This document shows, piece by piece, positions 25,156 to 33,683 of a DNA stretch of 35,112 nt. Origin of the DNA: Pseudomonadota bacterium (lineage in GTDB: Bacteria; Pseudomonadota; Gammaproteobacteria; Burkholderiales; Rhodocyclaceae). The DNA lies in assembly GCA_021782315.1 (NCBI GenBank), contig JAJXVG010000012.1, forward strand, positions 1 through 35,112. Direction: 5' to 3'. Position 1 is the first letter of the stretch. Every line of letters begins with the position of its first letter. The notes under the pieces were generated by a model. That model was not told the DNA's origin and ran no database searches. It worked only from the letters and a program-made list of their open reading frames with translations. The position numbers and the translations under genes were made by a program.

Positions 25156-26703
25156 TCAGCGATGATGCGGGTGATCGGCGGTGTGGCCGGTGGCCGCTGC
25201 GGCTCTGTGGTGCTGTGCGGCGTGTATTTCGGCCGGCACCCGTCGATGACCGACCCATTGCGGCAGCAGCGAGCCGGCGATCATGCCGGCGATGCTGACG
25301 CACAGGCCGATGAGCTGCGGCGGCACGGCCTGCCCGAAGCCGACCAGCGCGTAGGCATAATCGGGCGTTGCGTCACCTGTACCGGAGAGGCCGATCAGCG
25401 CTTCCACCAGTATCCAGGCCGTCAGTCCGCCAAAAATGGCGGCCAACGCACCCTGCGTCGTCGCCCGTTTCCAGAATGCGCCGAAGAAGAGAGGTACAAA
25501 GGCACCGGCCAGCGTGATCTTGTAGGCGTTTTCCACCATCTTGAAAATGCTGGCGTTGGAATACAACGCAAATCCCAGGACGACGCCGGCAAAGATCACG
25601 ATGGCAACGCGCATGACGAGCAGGAACTGGTGATCGCCCATTTGCGGAAAGAAGCCGCGGACGATGTTTTCCGAGAAGGCTACCGAGGGGGCGAGCAGGG
25701 TGGCCGACGAACAGCTCATGATCGCCGACAGCACGGCGCCGAAGAAAATGGCCTGGGCGAAGACCGGGGTGTGCTGGAGCACCAGCGTCGGCAGCACCAG
25801 TTGCGAATCGGCCTCCATCAGGCCGTTGAACAATTCCGGGTCGATCAGCGTCGCCGAGTAGGCGATGAACATCGGCACGAAAGTGAAGCAAAAATAGATC
25901 GAAGCGCCGAGAACGGACCCCCACAGTGCGATCTTCCGGCTCTTGGCCGAGGTGATGCGCTGGAAAACGTCCTGTTGCGGGATCGACCCCAGCATCATGG
26001 TGATCCAGGCGCCGAGGAAGGTCAGCCATTGCCACGGATCGGCGGCCGGAAAGAAATCGAGCTTGCCGGCGCCGGCCGCATGCCGCACGACGGTGTCGAT
26101 TCCGCCGGCCGGATCGGAAACGATCCAGGCGATGAACAGCATGCCGCCCATGATGACGCCCATCTGGACGAAATCGAGAATGGCCACGGAGAGCATGCCG
26201 CCGAAGGTGGTGTAGGTGAGGACGATGACGGCGCCGAGGATCATGCCCGCCGCCTGGCTGATGCCGTCGTTGGTGACGACGTTGAAGACGAGGCCGAGTG
26301 CCTTGATCTGGGCCGATACCCAGCCCAGGTAGCTGGCCACGATGCACAGGGTGGTCAGGACCTCGACCGTGCGGTCGTAGCGCAGCCGGAAATAGTCGCC
26401 GAGGGTCAGGATGTTGAGCTTGTAGAGTTTCCGCGAGAAGAAGATGCCGGCGATGATCAGGCACATCGACGAACCGAAGGGATCGGCGACGACGCCGCGC
26501 AGGCCGTCCTTGACGAAGGTGGCGGAGACGCCGAATACCGCCTCGGCGCCGAACCAGGTGGCGAATACCGTCGCGGTGACCACCGGCAACGGCAGGTGGC
26601 GGCCGGCGACGGCAAAATCCTTGGCGCTGTGCACCCGGGTTGCCGCGAAGAGGCCGATGCCAACGGAAACCAGCAGGTAGAGGACGACGAACCAGATCAG
26701 CAT
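25156..26703 (-). CDS. Sodium:solute symporter (SSS family) with His-rich tail
   Basis: This is a 515-residue transporter with about 13 transmembrane helices in the LeuT-like SSS arrangement: start MLIWFVVLYLLVSVGIGLFAA, ATWFGAEAVFG in helix 2, GWVSAQIKALG, and the Na+-site-like region FFGAVLSAIMSCSSATLLAPS near residue 330. The last 30 or so residues are unusually rich in histidine (about nine), possibly a cytoplasmic metal-binding or disordered tail. The substrate (proline, acetate or another) cannot be told. It is a single gene flanked by short gaps of 120 and 71 bp in which I see no other gene. Confidence 0.92.
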   Translation of the reverse strand: MLIWFVVLYLLVSVGIGLFAATRVHSAKDFAVAGRHLPLPVVTATVFATWFGAEAVFGVSATFVKDGLRGVVADPFGSSMCLIIAGIFFSRKLYKLNILTLGDYFRLRYDRTVEVLTTLCIVASYLGWVSAQIKALGLVFNVVTNDGISQAAGMILGAVIVLTYTTFGGMLSVAILDFVQMGVIMGGMLFIAWIVSDPAGGIDTVVRHAAGAGKLDFFPAADPWQWLTFLGAWITMMLGSIPQQDVFQRITSAKSRKIALWGSVLGASIYFCFTFVPMFIAYSATLIDPELFNGLMEADSQLVLPTLVLQHTPVFAQAIFFGAVLSAIMSCSSATLLAPSVAFSENIVRGFFPQMGDHQFLLVMRVAIVIFAGVVLGFALYSNASIFKMVENAYKITLAGAFVPLFFGAFWKRATTQGALAAIFGGLTAWILVEALIGLSGTGDATPDYAYALVGFGQAVPPQLIGLCVSIAGMIAGSLLPQWVGHRRVPAEIHAAQHHRAAAATGHTADHPHHR

Positions 26704-26774
26704 AATTGTGCGATCAACGACGCTAAGAGGTTGAAAACGCGGGGATTATAAAATCATTGACAGGGTCTGCGCGA

Positions 26775-27428
26775 TCAAAATGGTGGATCGCTGTGAAATC
26801 GCACGGGCACATCGGTGCGCGGGTGAAAGAGTCCGAGGTCCATGGCGTGCAACAGCAGGCGCCCGGCCTTGGCGCAGGCCTCGCCGCCGTAGAGGTCGTC
26901 GCCGAGAATCGGATGGCCGAGCATCATCATGTGCACGCGCAACTGGTGCGAGCGGCCGGTAATCGGTTCCAGTTCAACACGCGTGGTGTTGGCCTGCAGG
27001 TCGCGGCCGACGACGCGAAACCGGGTTTGCGAGGGTTTGCCGATATCGTGATCGACCTTTTGCCGCGGCCGGTTCGGCCAGTCGCAGATGAGCGGCAGGT
27101 CGATTTCCCCGCCCTCGTCGGCAATCAGGCCGTCGACCACGGCGAGGTAACGCTTGTCGATCCGGCGCTCCCTGAAAAACCGTGAAAGTTGTCGGTGCAT
27201 TTCCGCGCCGCGAGCCAGCACCAGCAGGCCCGAGGTCGACATGTCGAGACGGTGGGCGATCAGCGCGTCGGCAAAGCGGGCCTGGACGCGGGATGCCAGG
27301 CAATCGTCCATGCCCGCGCCGCGCCCCGGCACCGAAAGCAGTCCGGCCGGCTTGTCGACGACGACGATTTCAGTGTCGACATGGATGACGGTCAGGCCGA
27401 GGTCGGGTGGTGGCGAATAGGCACTCAA
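26775..27428 (-). CDS. rluA: RluA-family pseudouridine synthase (23S rRNA/tRNA)
   Basis: This is a 217-residue pseudouridine synthase. Catalytic aspartate motif HRLDMSTSGLLVLAR (D near residue 60), the VVVDKPAGLLSVPG strand and EPITGRSHQLRVHMMMLGHPILGD are RluA-family hallmarks. Length matches dual-specificity RluA (23S U746 / tRNA U32), the best fit. A TTG start at 27428 is inferred: it overlaps the preceding small gene stop (TTGA), has a GGGTGA-like site upstream, and gives the expected N-terminus; no ATG is available. Longer readings run through the small secreted protein gene in another frame. Confidence 0.88.
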   Translation of the reverse strand: MSAYSPPPDLGLTVIHVDTEIVVVDKPAGLLSVPGRGAGMDDCLASRVQARFADALIAHRLDMSTSGLLVLARGAEMHRQLSRFFRERRIDKRYLAVVDGLIADEGGEIDLPLICDWPNRPRQKVDHDIGKPSQTRFRVVGRDLQANTTRVELEPITGRSHQLRVHMMMLGHPILGDDLYGGEACAKAGRLLLHAMDLGLFHPRTDVPVRFHSDPPF

Positions 27429-27661
27429 AACGGCTTCACCCGGATGCTGCAGTGGCTGTCCCTGAAGGCCCTGTCTTCCCTGGACCAGCCCGTACCGGGC
27501 GAGGTCTGGGCGCAGATACGCTGGTCGCCGGCCCGGTTCGCCCACCAGTACCAGGGGGCGGGTCGTGCCGACGCCTGGTCGACCAGGAGGCTCAGCGAGA
27601 GCAGCAGCAACAGCTTCCGGGGGCTTGTTTTATATGCAGAATCTACTTGCAAAGCGGCCAT
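27425..27661 (-). CDS. Small secreted protein with PWYWW motif
   Basis: This is a 78-residue predicted secreted protein. A signal peptide (KLLLLLSLSLLVDQASA, cleavage about residue 32) is followed by a 46-residue mature part with APWYWWANRAGDQRICAQTSPGTGW and two cysteines, likely one disulfide. The aromatic-rich PWYWW...CAQTSPGPGW pattern resembles hypothetical proteins I recall from other betaproteobacteria; no function is known. ATG 27661 is preferred over ATG 27685 because the latter lies inside the LexA box. The stop overlaps the TTG start of rluA. The gene diverges from recA. Confidence 0.6.
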   Translation of the reverse strand: MAALQVDSAYKTSPRKLLLLLSLSLLVDQASARPAPWYWWANRAGDQRICAQTSPGTGWSREDRAFRDSHCSIRVKPF

Positions 27662-27690
27662 TGTAAATGTACTGTATTTATACACAGTAT
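27661..27690 (+). promoter_or_regulatory. Putative recA promoter overlapping SOS box
   Basis: TTGTAA (27661-27666) and CAGTAT (27685-27690), 18 bp apart, are reasonable -35 and -10 elements for recA. The LexA box fills the spacer, so LexA would block polymerase. The implied leader to recA is about 165 nt. Confidence 0.4.
27670..27689. promoter_or_regulatory. LexA (SOS) box upstream of recA
   Basis: TACTGTATTTATACACAGTA has the canonical CTG-N10-CAG core with AT-rich centre (27672-27687) and outer TA/TA. It lies 174 bp upstream of recA and 9 bp upstream of the divergent small secreted protein start, so LexA could control both directions. Confidence 0.9.
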
Positions 27691-27710
27691 CGAGGTGAAA
27701 CGGAGCGAGT

Positions 27711-27746
27711 ATGGAATATACCCCGCCCTCTTCGAGAAATCGCTAA
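27711..27746 (+). other. Possible 11-codon leader peptide before recA
   Basis: An ATG at 27711 has a GGAG at ideal spacing (5 bp) and opens MEYTPPSSRNR followed by TAA. It is just downstream of the proposed recA promoter. It may be translated in the recA leader or be chance; no downstream attenuator hairpin is obvious. Confidence 0.2.
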
Positions 27747-27862
27747 AATCGATACTTGCCAATGGCATATTGAGGCCAGTTGGGTAGCGAATCGGACTCA
27801 GCAATTTCTATTCCATCTTTGGCCCCTGTGCCATAATTCAATCAAATTATCGAGGTATGCCC

Positions 27863-28891
27863 ATGGACGACAACAAGGCAAAGGCGCTTGCCGCTGCGCT
27901 GCAGCAGATTGAAAAACAATTCGGCAAAGGCTCCATCATGAAGATGGGCGAGGCCGATATCGATGAAGGTATCCAGGTGGTTTCGACCGGCTCGCTCGGT
28001 CTGGACATCGCTCTCGGCGTCGGCGGTTTGCCGCGTGGTCGCGTGGTCGAGATCTACGGACCGGAATCGTCCGGCAAGACCACGCTCTGCCTGCAGGTTG
28101 TTGCCGAAATGCAGAAACTCGGCGGCACGGCCGCCTTCATCGACGCCGAACACGCGCTCGATCCGCAATATGCCCAGAAACTCGGCGTCAATGTCGGCGA
28201 CCTGCTGATTTCCCAGCCGGACACCGGCGAACAGGCGCTGGAGATCGCCGACATGCTGGTCCGCTCGGGTTCGGTCGACATCATCATCATCGACTCGGTC
28301 GCCGCCCTTACCCCGCGCGCCGAAATCGAAGGCGAAATGGGCGACCAGATGGTCGGTCTGCACGCCCGACTGATGAGCCAGGCCCTGCGCAAGCTGACGG
28401 CCAATATCAAGAAGACCAACACGCTGGTCATCTTCATCAACCAGATCCGCATGAAGATCGGCGTCATGTTCGGTTCGCCGGAAACCACCACCGGCGGCAA
28501 TGCGCTCAAGTTCTACGCTTCCGTCCGCCTCGACATCCGCCGTATCGGCGCGATCAAGAAGGGCGACGAGGTCATCGGCAGCGAAACCAAGGTCAAGGTC
28601 GTCAAAAACAAGGTTGCGCCGCCTTTCCGCGAGGCGATTTTCGACATCCTCTATGGCGAGGGCATCTCCCGTCAGGGTGAGGTGGTCGAAATGGGTGTTG
28701 CTCACAAGCTGGTCGACAAGTCCGGCGCCTGGTATGCCTACAAGGGAGAAAAAATCGGCCAGGGCAAGGACAATGCCCGCGAGTTCCTGAAATCCCATCC
28801 CGAGATCGCCCAGGAAATCGAAGCGAAGATTCGCGAAGCCGCCAGCACAACCGTCATCAAGCCGACCAAGGCGGCTGCGGCGGATGCCTGA
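27863..28891 (+). CDS. recA: Recombinase RecA
   Basis: This is a 342-residue RecA. Walker A GPESSGKT is at residues 66-73, the Walker B/ATP-site region [22 protein letters not shown] follows, with loop 2 around [29 protein letters not shown] and a normal C-terminal domain. ATG 27863 ([13 protein letters not shown]) has GAGG at 27852-27855 with 7-bp spacing; the ATG at 27857 is too close to that site. It drives strand exchange and LexA autocleavage. Transcribed with recX (8-bp overlap) and probably lptB. Confidence 0.99.
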   Translation: MDDNKAKALAAALQQIEKQFGKGSIMKMGEADIDEGIQVVSTGSLGLDIALGVGGLPRGRVVEIYGPESSGKTTLCLQVVAEMQKLGGTAAFIDAEHALDPQYAQKLGVNVGDLLISQPDTGEQALEIADMLVRSGSVDIIIIDSVAALTPRAEIEGEMGDQMVGLHARLMSQALRKLTANIKKTNTLVIFINQIRMKIGVMFGSPETTTGGNALKFYASVRLDIRRIGAIKKGDEVIGSETKVKVVKNKVAPPFREAIFDILYGEGISRQGEVVEMGVAHKLVDKSGAWYAYKGEKIGQGKDNAREFLKSHPEIAQEIEAKIREAASTTVIKPTKAAAADA

Positions 28892-29315
28892 CCTGCGCAT
28901 CCGCGCCCTGCAATTGCTCACCCGGCGTGACTACAGCCGGGCGGGCCTGCAGGCCAAGCTTGCGCCCCACGCCGAATCGCAAGAAGAACTCTCCACCGTA
29001 CTCGATGTCCTGCAATCCGAGCGCCTGTTGTCGGATGCCCGCTACGCGACGCAAAGGGTCGCGGCGAGGGGCCGTCGCTATGGTAATGCCCGTCTGCGCC
29101 AGGAATTGCGCCAGCAGGGTGTCGGTGACGACGACATAGCGCGGGCCTTGCCGGAAGCCGGTGACGAGAGCGAACGCTGTCGGGCCATTTGGACGAAAAA
29201 ATTCGGCCGATCGCCGGAATCTGCGGAAGAGCGTGCCAAACAGATGCGTTTCCTGCAATATCGCGGTTTTTCCGGCGAAGCCATTCGTCGGGCGATAGGC
29301 GGAGTAGACGAATGA
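28884..29315 (+). CDS. recX: Regulatory protein RecX
   Basis: This is a 143-residue helical RecX with [19 protein letters not shown] at the N-terminus, [24 protein letters not shown] in the middle and [17 protein letters not shown] at the end. It binds RecA filaments and limits their growth. It overlaps recA by 8 bp and lptB by 4 bp (ATGA), so the SOS-driven message reads on into lptB. Length is close to the usual 150. Confidence 0.96.
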   Translation: MPDLRIRALQLLTRRDYSRAGLQAKLAPHAESQEELSTVLDVLQSERLLSDARYATQRVAARGRRYGNARLRQELRQQGVGDDDIARALPEAGDESERCRAIWTKKFGRSPESAEERAKQMRFLQYRGFSGEAIRRAIGGVDE

Positions 29316-30046
29316 ACATGCCGGTATCCAAACTCTCGGCCCACAATCTGAAGAAACGCTACAAGGCGCGGACCGTTGTCGAGGATGTTTCCTTCGAGGT
29401 CAAGTCCGGCGAAGTGGTCGGCCTGCTCGGTCCGAACGGCGCCGGCAAGACAACCTGTTTCTACATGATTGTCGGCCTGGTCGCTGCCGATGGCGGCGAG
29501 GTTTATATAGACGAGGACAAGTTGACTCACCTGCCGATGCACAGCCGGGCTCGTCTTGGCCTGTCTTACCTGCCGCAGGAAGCGTCGGTCTTTCGCAAGC
29601 TCAATGTCGAGGAGAATGTCCGGGCCATTCTCGAATTGCTCGATTTGCCGGCAGCCGAACTGAACGATCGCCTGGAGGGTTTGCTTAACGAACTGCATGT
29701 CAGCCATGTTCGCCATATCAACGCAGCGGCCCTGTCCGGCGGCGAGCGCCGACGCGTTGAAATCGCCCGGGCCCTGGCCACCAATCCCCGTTTTATCCTG
29801 CTCGACGAGCCCTTTGCCGGGGTCGATCCGATCGCCGTGCTCGAAATCCAGAAAATCATCCGCTTTCTGAAGGAGCGCGGCATCGGTGTCCTGATCACCG
29901 ATCACAATGTCCGCGAAACGCTCGGTATTTGCGACCATGCCTACATTATTAACGCGGGCAATGTGCTGGCTGCTGGACGGCCGGATGAAATCGTCGATAA
30001 TGAAAGCGTCCGAAAGGTTTATCTCGGCGAGCACTTCAAGCTCTGA
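29312..30046 (+). CDS. lptB: LPS export ABC transporter ATPase LptB
   Basis: This is a 244-residue ATPase. Walker A GPNGAGKT (40-47), signature LSGGE (141-145), Walker [14 protein letters not shown] (161-173) and the H-loop [14 protein letters not shown] are all LptB-typical. It powers LptFG extraction of LPS from the inner membrane with LptC. ATG 29312 overlaps the recX stop and has GGAG upstream; ATG 29318 is a weaker alternative. The usual upstream partners lptC and lptA are absent here, replaced by recA-recX. Confidence 0.95.
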   Translation: MNMPVSKLSAHNLKKRYKARTVVEDVSFEVKSGEVVGLLGPNGAGKTTCFYMIVGLVAADGGEVYIDEDKLTHLPMHSRARLGLSYLPQEASVFRKLNVEENVRAILELLDLPAAELNDRLEGLLNELHVSHVRHINAAALSGGERRRVEIARALATNPRFILLDEPFAGVDPIAVLEIQKIIRFLKERGIGVLITDHNVRETLGICDHAYIINAGNVLAAGRPDEIVDNESVRKVYLGEHFKL

Positions 30047-30073
30047 CCGGAAGACAAGGACCCTCCCCTACCG

Positions 30074-31546
30074 ATGAAGCCGGCACTCCAGCTAAAACTC
30101 TCCCAACACCTGGCGCTGACGCCTCAGCTGCAACAGTCGATCAAGCTGCTGCAATTGTCGACGATAGAAATGCAACAGGAAATCGAGCGCTACCTGCTCG
30201 AAAATCCGATGCTCGAACGCGAGGACGAAGCGGGCGGGGAAAACTACGCCAGTGCGCAGCAGTTCGATTCGCCCCGGACGAGCGAGGGCGAGCGCGAACA
30301 AAAGACCGAACGCGAAGAGCGGGATGCCCGCGAAGAACGCGAGCAGGATGTTCCATCGGCCCCGGCCGATGTCGACGATGATCGCTGGGCCGCCGACGCC
30401 GGGACTTTTACCGGCGCCGGACGCGATGAGGACGACGATAGCGATTCGCAGGATATCCATGGCACGACCGTCAGCCTGCGCGACCATCTCGGTTGGCAGT
30501 TGGGCATGACCCAGGTTTCCGAGCGCGACCGCAGTCTGGTCCGTTTCCTCATCGAGGCGCTCGATGACGACGGTTATCTGTCGGCGCCGCTGCTCGAACT
30601 GTGGGAAACACTGCCGCCCGAATACGAAATCGAGATCGAGGAGCTGGAAATCGCGCTGCGCCTTATCCAGAACTTCGATCCGGTCGGTGTCGGCGCCCGC
30701 AACCTGCAGGAGTGCCTGGCCCTGCAATTGAGGGCTCTGCCGGACGGCGATCCGGACCGGGCGCTGGCCCTGGTCATTGTCGAAAAACATCTCGAATTGC
30801 TGGCTGCCCGCGATTTTGCCAAGATTCGCCGTCTGACCGGTTGTGACGATGAGGCGCTCAAGGCCGCCAACGCGGTGATTATCGGTCTCGATCCCCGGCC
30901 GGCAGCAGGCTACGCCCAAATCGAAGCGCGCTACATCACGCCCGACGTGATCGTGAAGAAGCTGAAGGGCAAGTGGACGGCCTATATCAATCCGGATGCC
31001 TATCCGCGCCTGCGCATCAATCGCCTGTATGCCGAAATCCTGGCCAAGCAGCGCCGCGGCAACGGCAACTTGTCGACGCAACTGCAGGAAGCCCGCTGGC
31101 TGATCAAAAACGTCCAGCAGCGCTTCGACACCATTCATCGGGTCACGCAGGCGATTGTCGATCGTCAACGCCAGTTTTTCGAGCACGGCGAAGTGGCTAT
31201 GAGGCCGCTGGTCCTGCGCGAAATCGCCGATATTCTCGGTTTGCACGAATCGACGGTATCGCGTGTGACCAGCCAGAAATACATGGCGACGCCGCGCGGT
31301 ATTTTCGAACTGAAATATTTCTTCGGCAGTCATGTCTCCACCGATACCGGTGGTGCTTGTTCCGCCACAGCCATCCGTGCCTTGATCAAGCAATTGATCG
31401 GGGCGGAGGACGGCAAGAAGCCCTTGTCGGATAGTCAATTATCCGAAATACTAGGCCAGCAGGGAATCGTAGTTGCCCGACGGACGGTTGCAAAATACCG
31501 CGAGTCGCTCAACATCCCCCCGGTCAATTTACGCAAGACCCTGTAG
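30074..31546 (+). CDS. rpoN: RNA polymerase sigma-54 factor RpoN
   Basis: This is a 490-residue sigma-54. Region I (residues 1-50, LKLSQHLALTPQLQQSIKLLQLS) is the activator-interacting glutamine/leucine-rich part; an acidic region II linker spans about 55-135; the core-binding domain, an HTH (LREIADILGLHESTVSRVTSQKY near 378-400) and the RpoN box ARRTVAKYRE (468-477) follow. All domains are intact. lptB-rpoN-hpf-ptsN is the standard proteobacterial order, with a 27-bp gap after lptB. Confidence 0.98.
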   Translation: MKPALQLKLSQHLALTPQLQQSIKLLQLSTIEMQQEIERYLLENPMLEREDEAGGENYASAQQFDSPRTSEGEREQKTEREERDAREEREQDVPSAPADVDDDRWAADAGTFTGAGRDEDDDSDSQDIHGTTVSLRDHLGWQLGMTQVSERDRSLVRFLIEALDDDGYLSAPLLELWETLPPEYEIEIEELEIALRLIQNFDPVGVGARNLQECLALQLRALPDGDPDRALALVIVEKHLELLAARDFAKIRRLTGCDDEALKAANAVIIGLDPRPAAGYAQIEARYITPDVIVKKLKGKWTAYINPDAYPRLRINRLYAEILAKQRRGNGNLSTQLQEARWLIKNVQQRFDTIHRVTQAIVDRQRQFFEHGEVAMRPLVLREIADILGLHESTVSRVTSQKYMATPRGIFELKYFFGSHVSTDTGGACSATAIRALIKQLIGAEDGKKPLSDSQLSEILGQQGIVVARRTVAKYRESLNIPPVNLRKTL

Positions 31547-31561
31547 AGAGAGGAGAAAAAA

Positions 31562-31888
31562 GTGAATCTGCAGATTAGTGGTCACCACATCGAAGTCACC
31601 CCGGCCCTTCGCGAATACGTCGAAAACAAGCTGGACCCCGTGATCCGTCATTTCGACAAGGTAACCGGGGTTAGCGTCGTTCTGTCCGTCGAGAAACTGA
31701 AGCAGAAGGCGGAAGTGACCTTGCACGTTCCGGGCAAGGATATGCACGTCGAGGAATCCGGTGACGATCTCTACGCTGCCATCGATGCCATGTTCGACAA
31801 ATTGGATCGCCAGGTTCAGAAGTACAAGCAAAAGGTCCAGGATCACCATCGCGGTGACAAGCCTGGGTTGCACGGCGCTGCCGAATAA
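31562..31888 (+). CDS. hpf: Ribosome hibernation promoting factor (short HPF)
   Basis: This is a 108-residue ribosome-associated protein: [49 protein letters not shown] and a short basic tail, matching short HPF. It binds the 30S decoding region and promotes 100S dimers in stationary phase. The start is GTG 31562 after a strong GAGAGGAG site. It lies 15 bp after rpoN. Confidence 0.95.
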   Translation: MNLQISGHHIEVTPALREYVENKLDPVIRHFDKVTGVSVVLSVEKLKQKAEVTLHVPGKDMHVEESGDDLYAAIDAMFDKLDRQVQKYKQKVQDHHRGDKPGLHGAAE

Positions 31889-31897
31889 GCGTGAACG

Positions 31898-31918
31898 GGC
31901 CGCGGCACCGCCGCGGCC
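31898..31918 (+). terminator. GC-rich hairpin between hpf and ptsN (attenuator?)
   Basis: GGCCGCGG and CCGCGGCC (8 bp, 5-base loop) form a strong stem followed by only TT, so it is at best a weak terminator or an mRNA-processing/stability hairpin within the operon, 16 bp before the ptsN start. Confidence 0.4.
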
Positions 31919-31933
31919 TTCGATCCCTTTCCT

Positions 31934-32380
31934 ATGAATCCCCTAGCCAACCTTCTCTCTTCCCAACAGGTCCTGCTCGGCCTTGAGGCCAGCAGTAAAA
32001 AACGTGTCTTCGAACAGGCCGGCATACTTTTCGAGAACCAGCTCGGCCTTGCCCGATCGACGATTTTCGACAGCCTGTTTGCTCGCGAAAAGCTGGGCTC
32101 TACCGGCCTGGGCCAGGGCGTGGCCATCCCGCACGGCCGGATCAAGGGGCTTAAGCAGGCCGTCGGCGCATTCATGCGCCTGGCGACACCGGTGCCCTTC
32201 GATTCGCCCGACGGGCGTCCCGTCGATCTGTTGTTTGTCCTGCTCGTTCCCGAACAGGCGACGGAGCAGCATTTGCAAATATTGTCGGAGTTGGCCCAGT
32301 ATTTTTCCGACCGGGCATTCCGCGAAAAACTGCAGGCCGCGGTCGACCCTGCCGCCGTCGTCGCACTTTTTCAGAGCTAG
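31934..32380 (+). CDS. ptsN: Nitrogen PTS EIIA component PtsN
   Basis: This is a 148-residue EIIA-Ntr. The phosphorylatable histidine is H67 in GVAIPHGRI; REKLGSTGLGQG and LLFVLLVPEQATEQHLQILSELA are family motifs. It takes phosphate from NPr and regulates potassium transport and other processes. It lies upstream of hprK, a combination found in many betaproteobacteria. Confidence 0.97.
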   Translation: MNPLANLLSSQQVLLGLEASSKKRVFEQAGILFENQLGLARSTIFDSLFAREKLGSTGLGQGVAIPHGRIKGLKQAVGAFMRLATPVPFDSPDGRPVDLLFVLLVPEQATEQHLQILSELAQYFSDRAFREKLQAAVDPAAVVALFQS

Positions 32381-32389
32381 GTTGCCGTC

Positions 32390-33325
32390 GTGCGTCACGT
32401 CAGTCTGGTACAGCTTTACGAGGATAACCGCGAAAAGCTGCTGCTGAACTGGAATGTCGCCCCCCAGGTCGACCGCCGGGTCGAGATAAAGGGGTCCAAC
32501 AATTATGGGGCGGACCTGGTCGGTCACATCAATATCATCCACCCGGAACGCCTCCAGGTTCTCGGCCAGGCCGAGTACGAATGGACCATGCGTATCGGCG
32601 AACGCCGTTTTGGCCAAATGTTCAGCGACCTGCTCAGTGCCTTGCCGCCGGCGGTCATCGTCGCCGACGGGCTGACCCCGCCGCCTGCCGTGGTCGATAT
32701 CTGCACCCAGTCGGGCACGCCGCTGATCTTTTCGCCAAAGCCCTGTTCGGCGATCATCGACCTGTTGCGTATCTATCTGTCGGCGCGCCTGGCCGATACG
32801 GTGAGCCTGCATGGCGTATTCATGGATGTCCTGGGTATGGGGGTCCTGATCACCGGAGATTCCGGCGTCGGCAAGTCGGAACTGGCGCTGGAATTGATCT
32901 CTCGCGGCCACGGTCTGGTCGCCGACGACGTTGTCGAAATGGCGCGCATCGCCCCGACCACCATCGAAGGGCGTTGCCCCGGCATGCTGCGCGACTTTCT
33001 CGAAGTCCGCGGGCTGGGCCTGCTCAATATAAGGACCATTTTCGGCGAAACGGCATCGCGCCGGAAAATGAAACTCAAGTTGATGGTCCATTTGCAAAAG
33101 ACATCGACTGCGGCCGATGCCCCCCGTTTGCCGCTCGATGCCCAGACCCATGAAGTCCTTGGCGTACCCGTCCGTAAGGTGGTCATTCCCGTCGCAGCCG
33201 GTCGAAACCTGGCGGTGCTGCTGGAGGCAGCGGTCCGAAACACCATCCTGCAACTGCGGGGAATCGACAGCATGCAGGATTTCATGGATCGTCAGCAAAG
33301 GATGATGCTTGACGATGATGCATGA
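32390..33325 (+). CDS. hprK: HPr kinase/phosphorylase
   Basis: This is a 311-residue bifunctional kinase/phosphorylase. Walker A GDSGVGKS is at 156-163, the catalytic His at about H141 in SLHGVFMDV, and the signature VRGLGLLNIRTIFGE near 207-221. It (de)phosphorylates a serine of HPr. Start is GTG 32390, 9 bp after ptsN. The usual next gene, rapZ, is not here; a psiF-like gene follows. Confidence 0.97.
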   Translation: MRHVSLVQLYEDNREKLLLNWNVAPQVDRRVEIKGSNNYGADLVGHINIIHPERLQVLGQAEYEWTMRIGERRFGQMFSDLLSALPPAVIVADGLTPPPAVVDICTQSGTPLIFSPKPCSAIIDLLRIYLSARLADTVSLHGVFMDVLGMGVLITGDSGVGKSELALELISRGHGLVADDVVEMARIAPTTIEGRCPGMLRDFLEVRGLGLLNIRTIFGETASRRKMKLKLMVHLQKTSTAADAPRLPLDAQTHEVLGVPVRKVVIPVAAGRNLAVLLEAAVRNTILQLRGIDSMQDFMDRQQRMMLDDDA

Positions 33326-33374
33326 ATGGCTGATAGTACATCGGTCTTATCAATCGACCTCTGGGGGATATCAA

Positions 33375-33632
33375 ATGAAGAAACTGATTGCACTGATGCT
33401 CGTCACCTTTGCCGCCGGCACCACTGCCTACGCCGCCGATGATTGTGCCGCCAAGGCGGCCGAAAAGAAGCTGGCCGGCGCAGCCAAGAACAGCTTTATG
33501 AAAAAATGCACCCGCGAGGCCGGCGCTGCGGGTGAGGAGGCCTGCGCTGCAAGCGCCAAGGAAAAGAAACTGGCCGGCGCAGCCAAGAATAGCTTCATGA
33601 AGAAATGCGTTGCCGACGCGGCCGCAAAATAA
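33375..33632 (+). CDS. PsiF-repeat secreted protein
   Basis: This is an 85-residue protein with a signal peptide (MKKLIALMLVTFAAGTTAYA, cleaved after about residue 20). The mature part contains two PsiF-type repeats, each with EKKLAGAAKNSFMKKC, plus extra cysteines (DDCAAKAAEKK and EEACAASAKEKK), so four cysteines. ATG 33375 follows GGGGGAT. Function is unknown; E. coli psiF is phosphate-starvation inducible. It lies 49 bp after hprK. Confidence 0.88.
   Translation: MKKLIALMLVTFAAGTTAYAADDCAAKAAEKKLAGAAKNSFMKKCTREAGAAGEEACAASAKEKKLAGAAKNSFMKKCVADAAAK
33462..33608 (+). repeat. Two 48-bp direct repeats inside the psiF-like gene
   Basis: The copies at 33462-33509 and 33561-33608 differ at few positions, mostly third codon positions, with 99 bp (33 codons) between starts. 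They encode the duplicated EKKLAGAAKNSFMKKC unit. Confidence 0.85.
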
Positions 33633-33647
33633 GCGCTTGCCGGACAA

Positions 33648-33673
33648 AGTCGGCCATCTGCGGATGGCCGACT
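33648..33673. terminator. Terminator hairpin between convergent psiF-like and cyclase genes
   Basis: AGTCGGCCATC and GATGGCCGACT form a perfect 11-bp stem with loop TGCG. On the plus strand it is followed by CTCGTTTACTTT, on the minus strand by TTTGTCC, so it can serve both convergent genes (33632 end and 33684 end). Confidence 0.75.
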
Positions 33674-33683
33674 CTCGTTTACT

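Noticed and set aside
27667-27912. 81-codon plus-strand frame spanning the SOS box and the recA start
   Set aside because: It runs out of frame into recA and its product has no features; the region is better explained as promoter and leader.
31943-33298. Long minus-strand open frame opposite ptsN-hprK
   Set aside because: It is antisense to two unmistakable genes and lacks any family motif.
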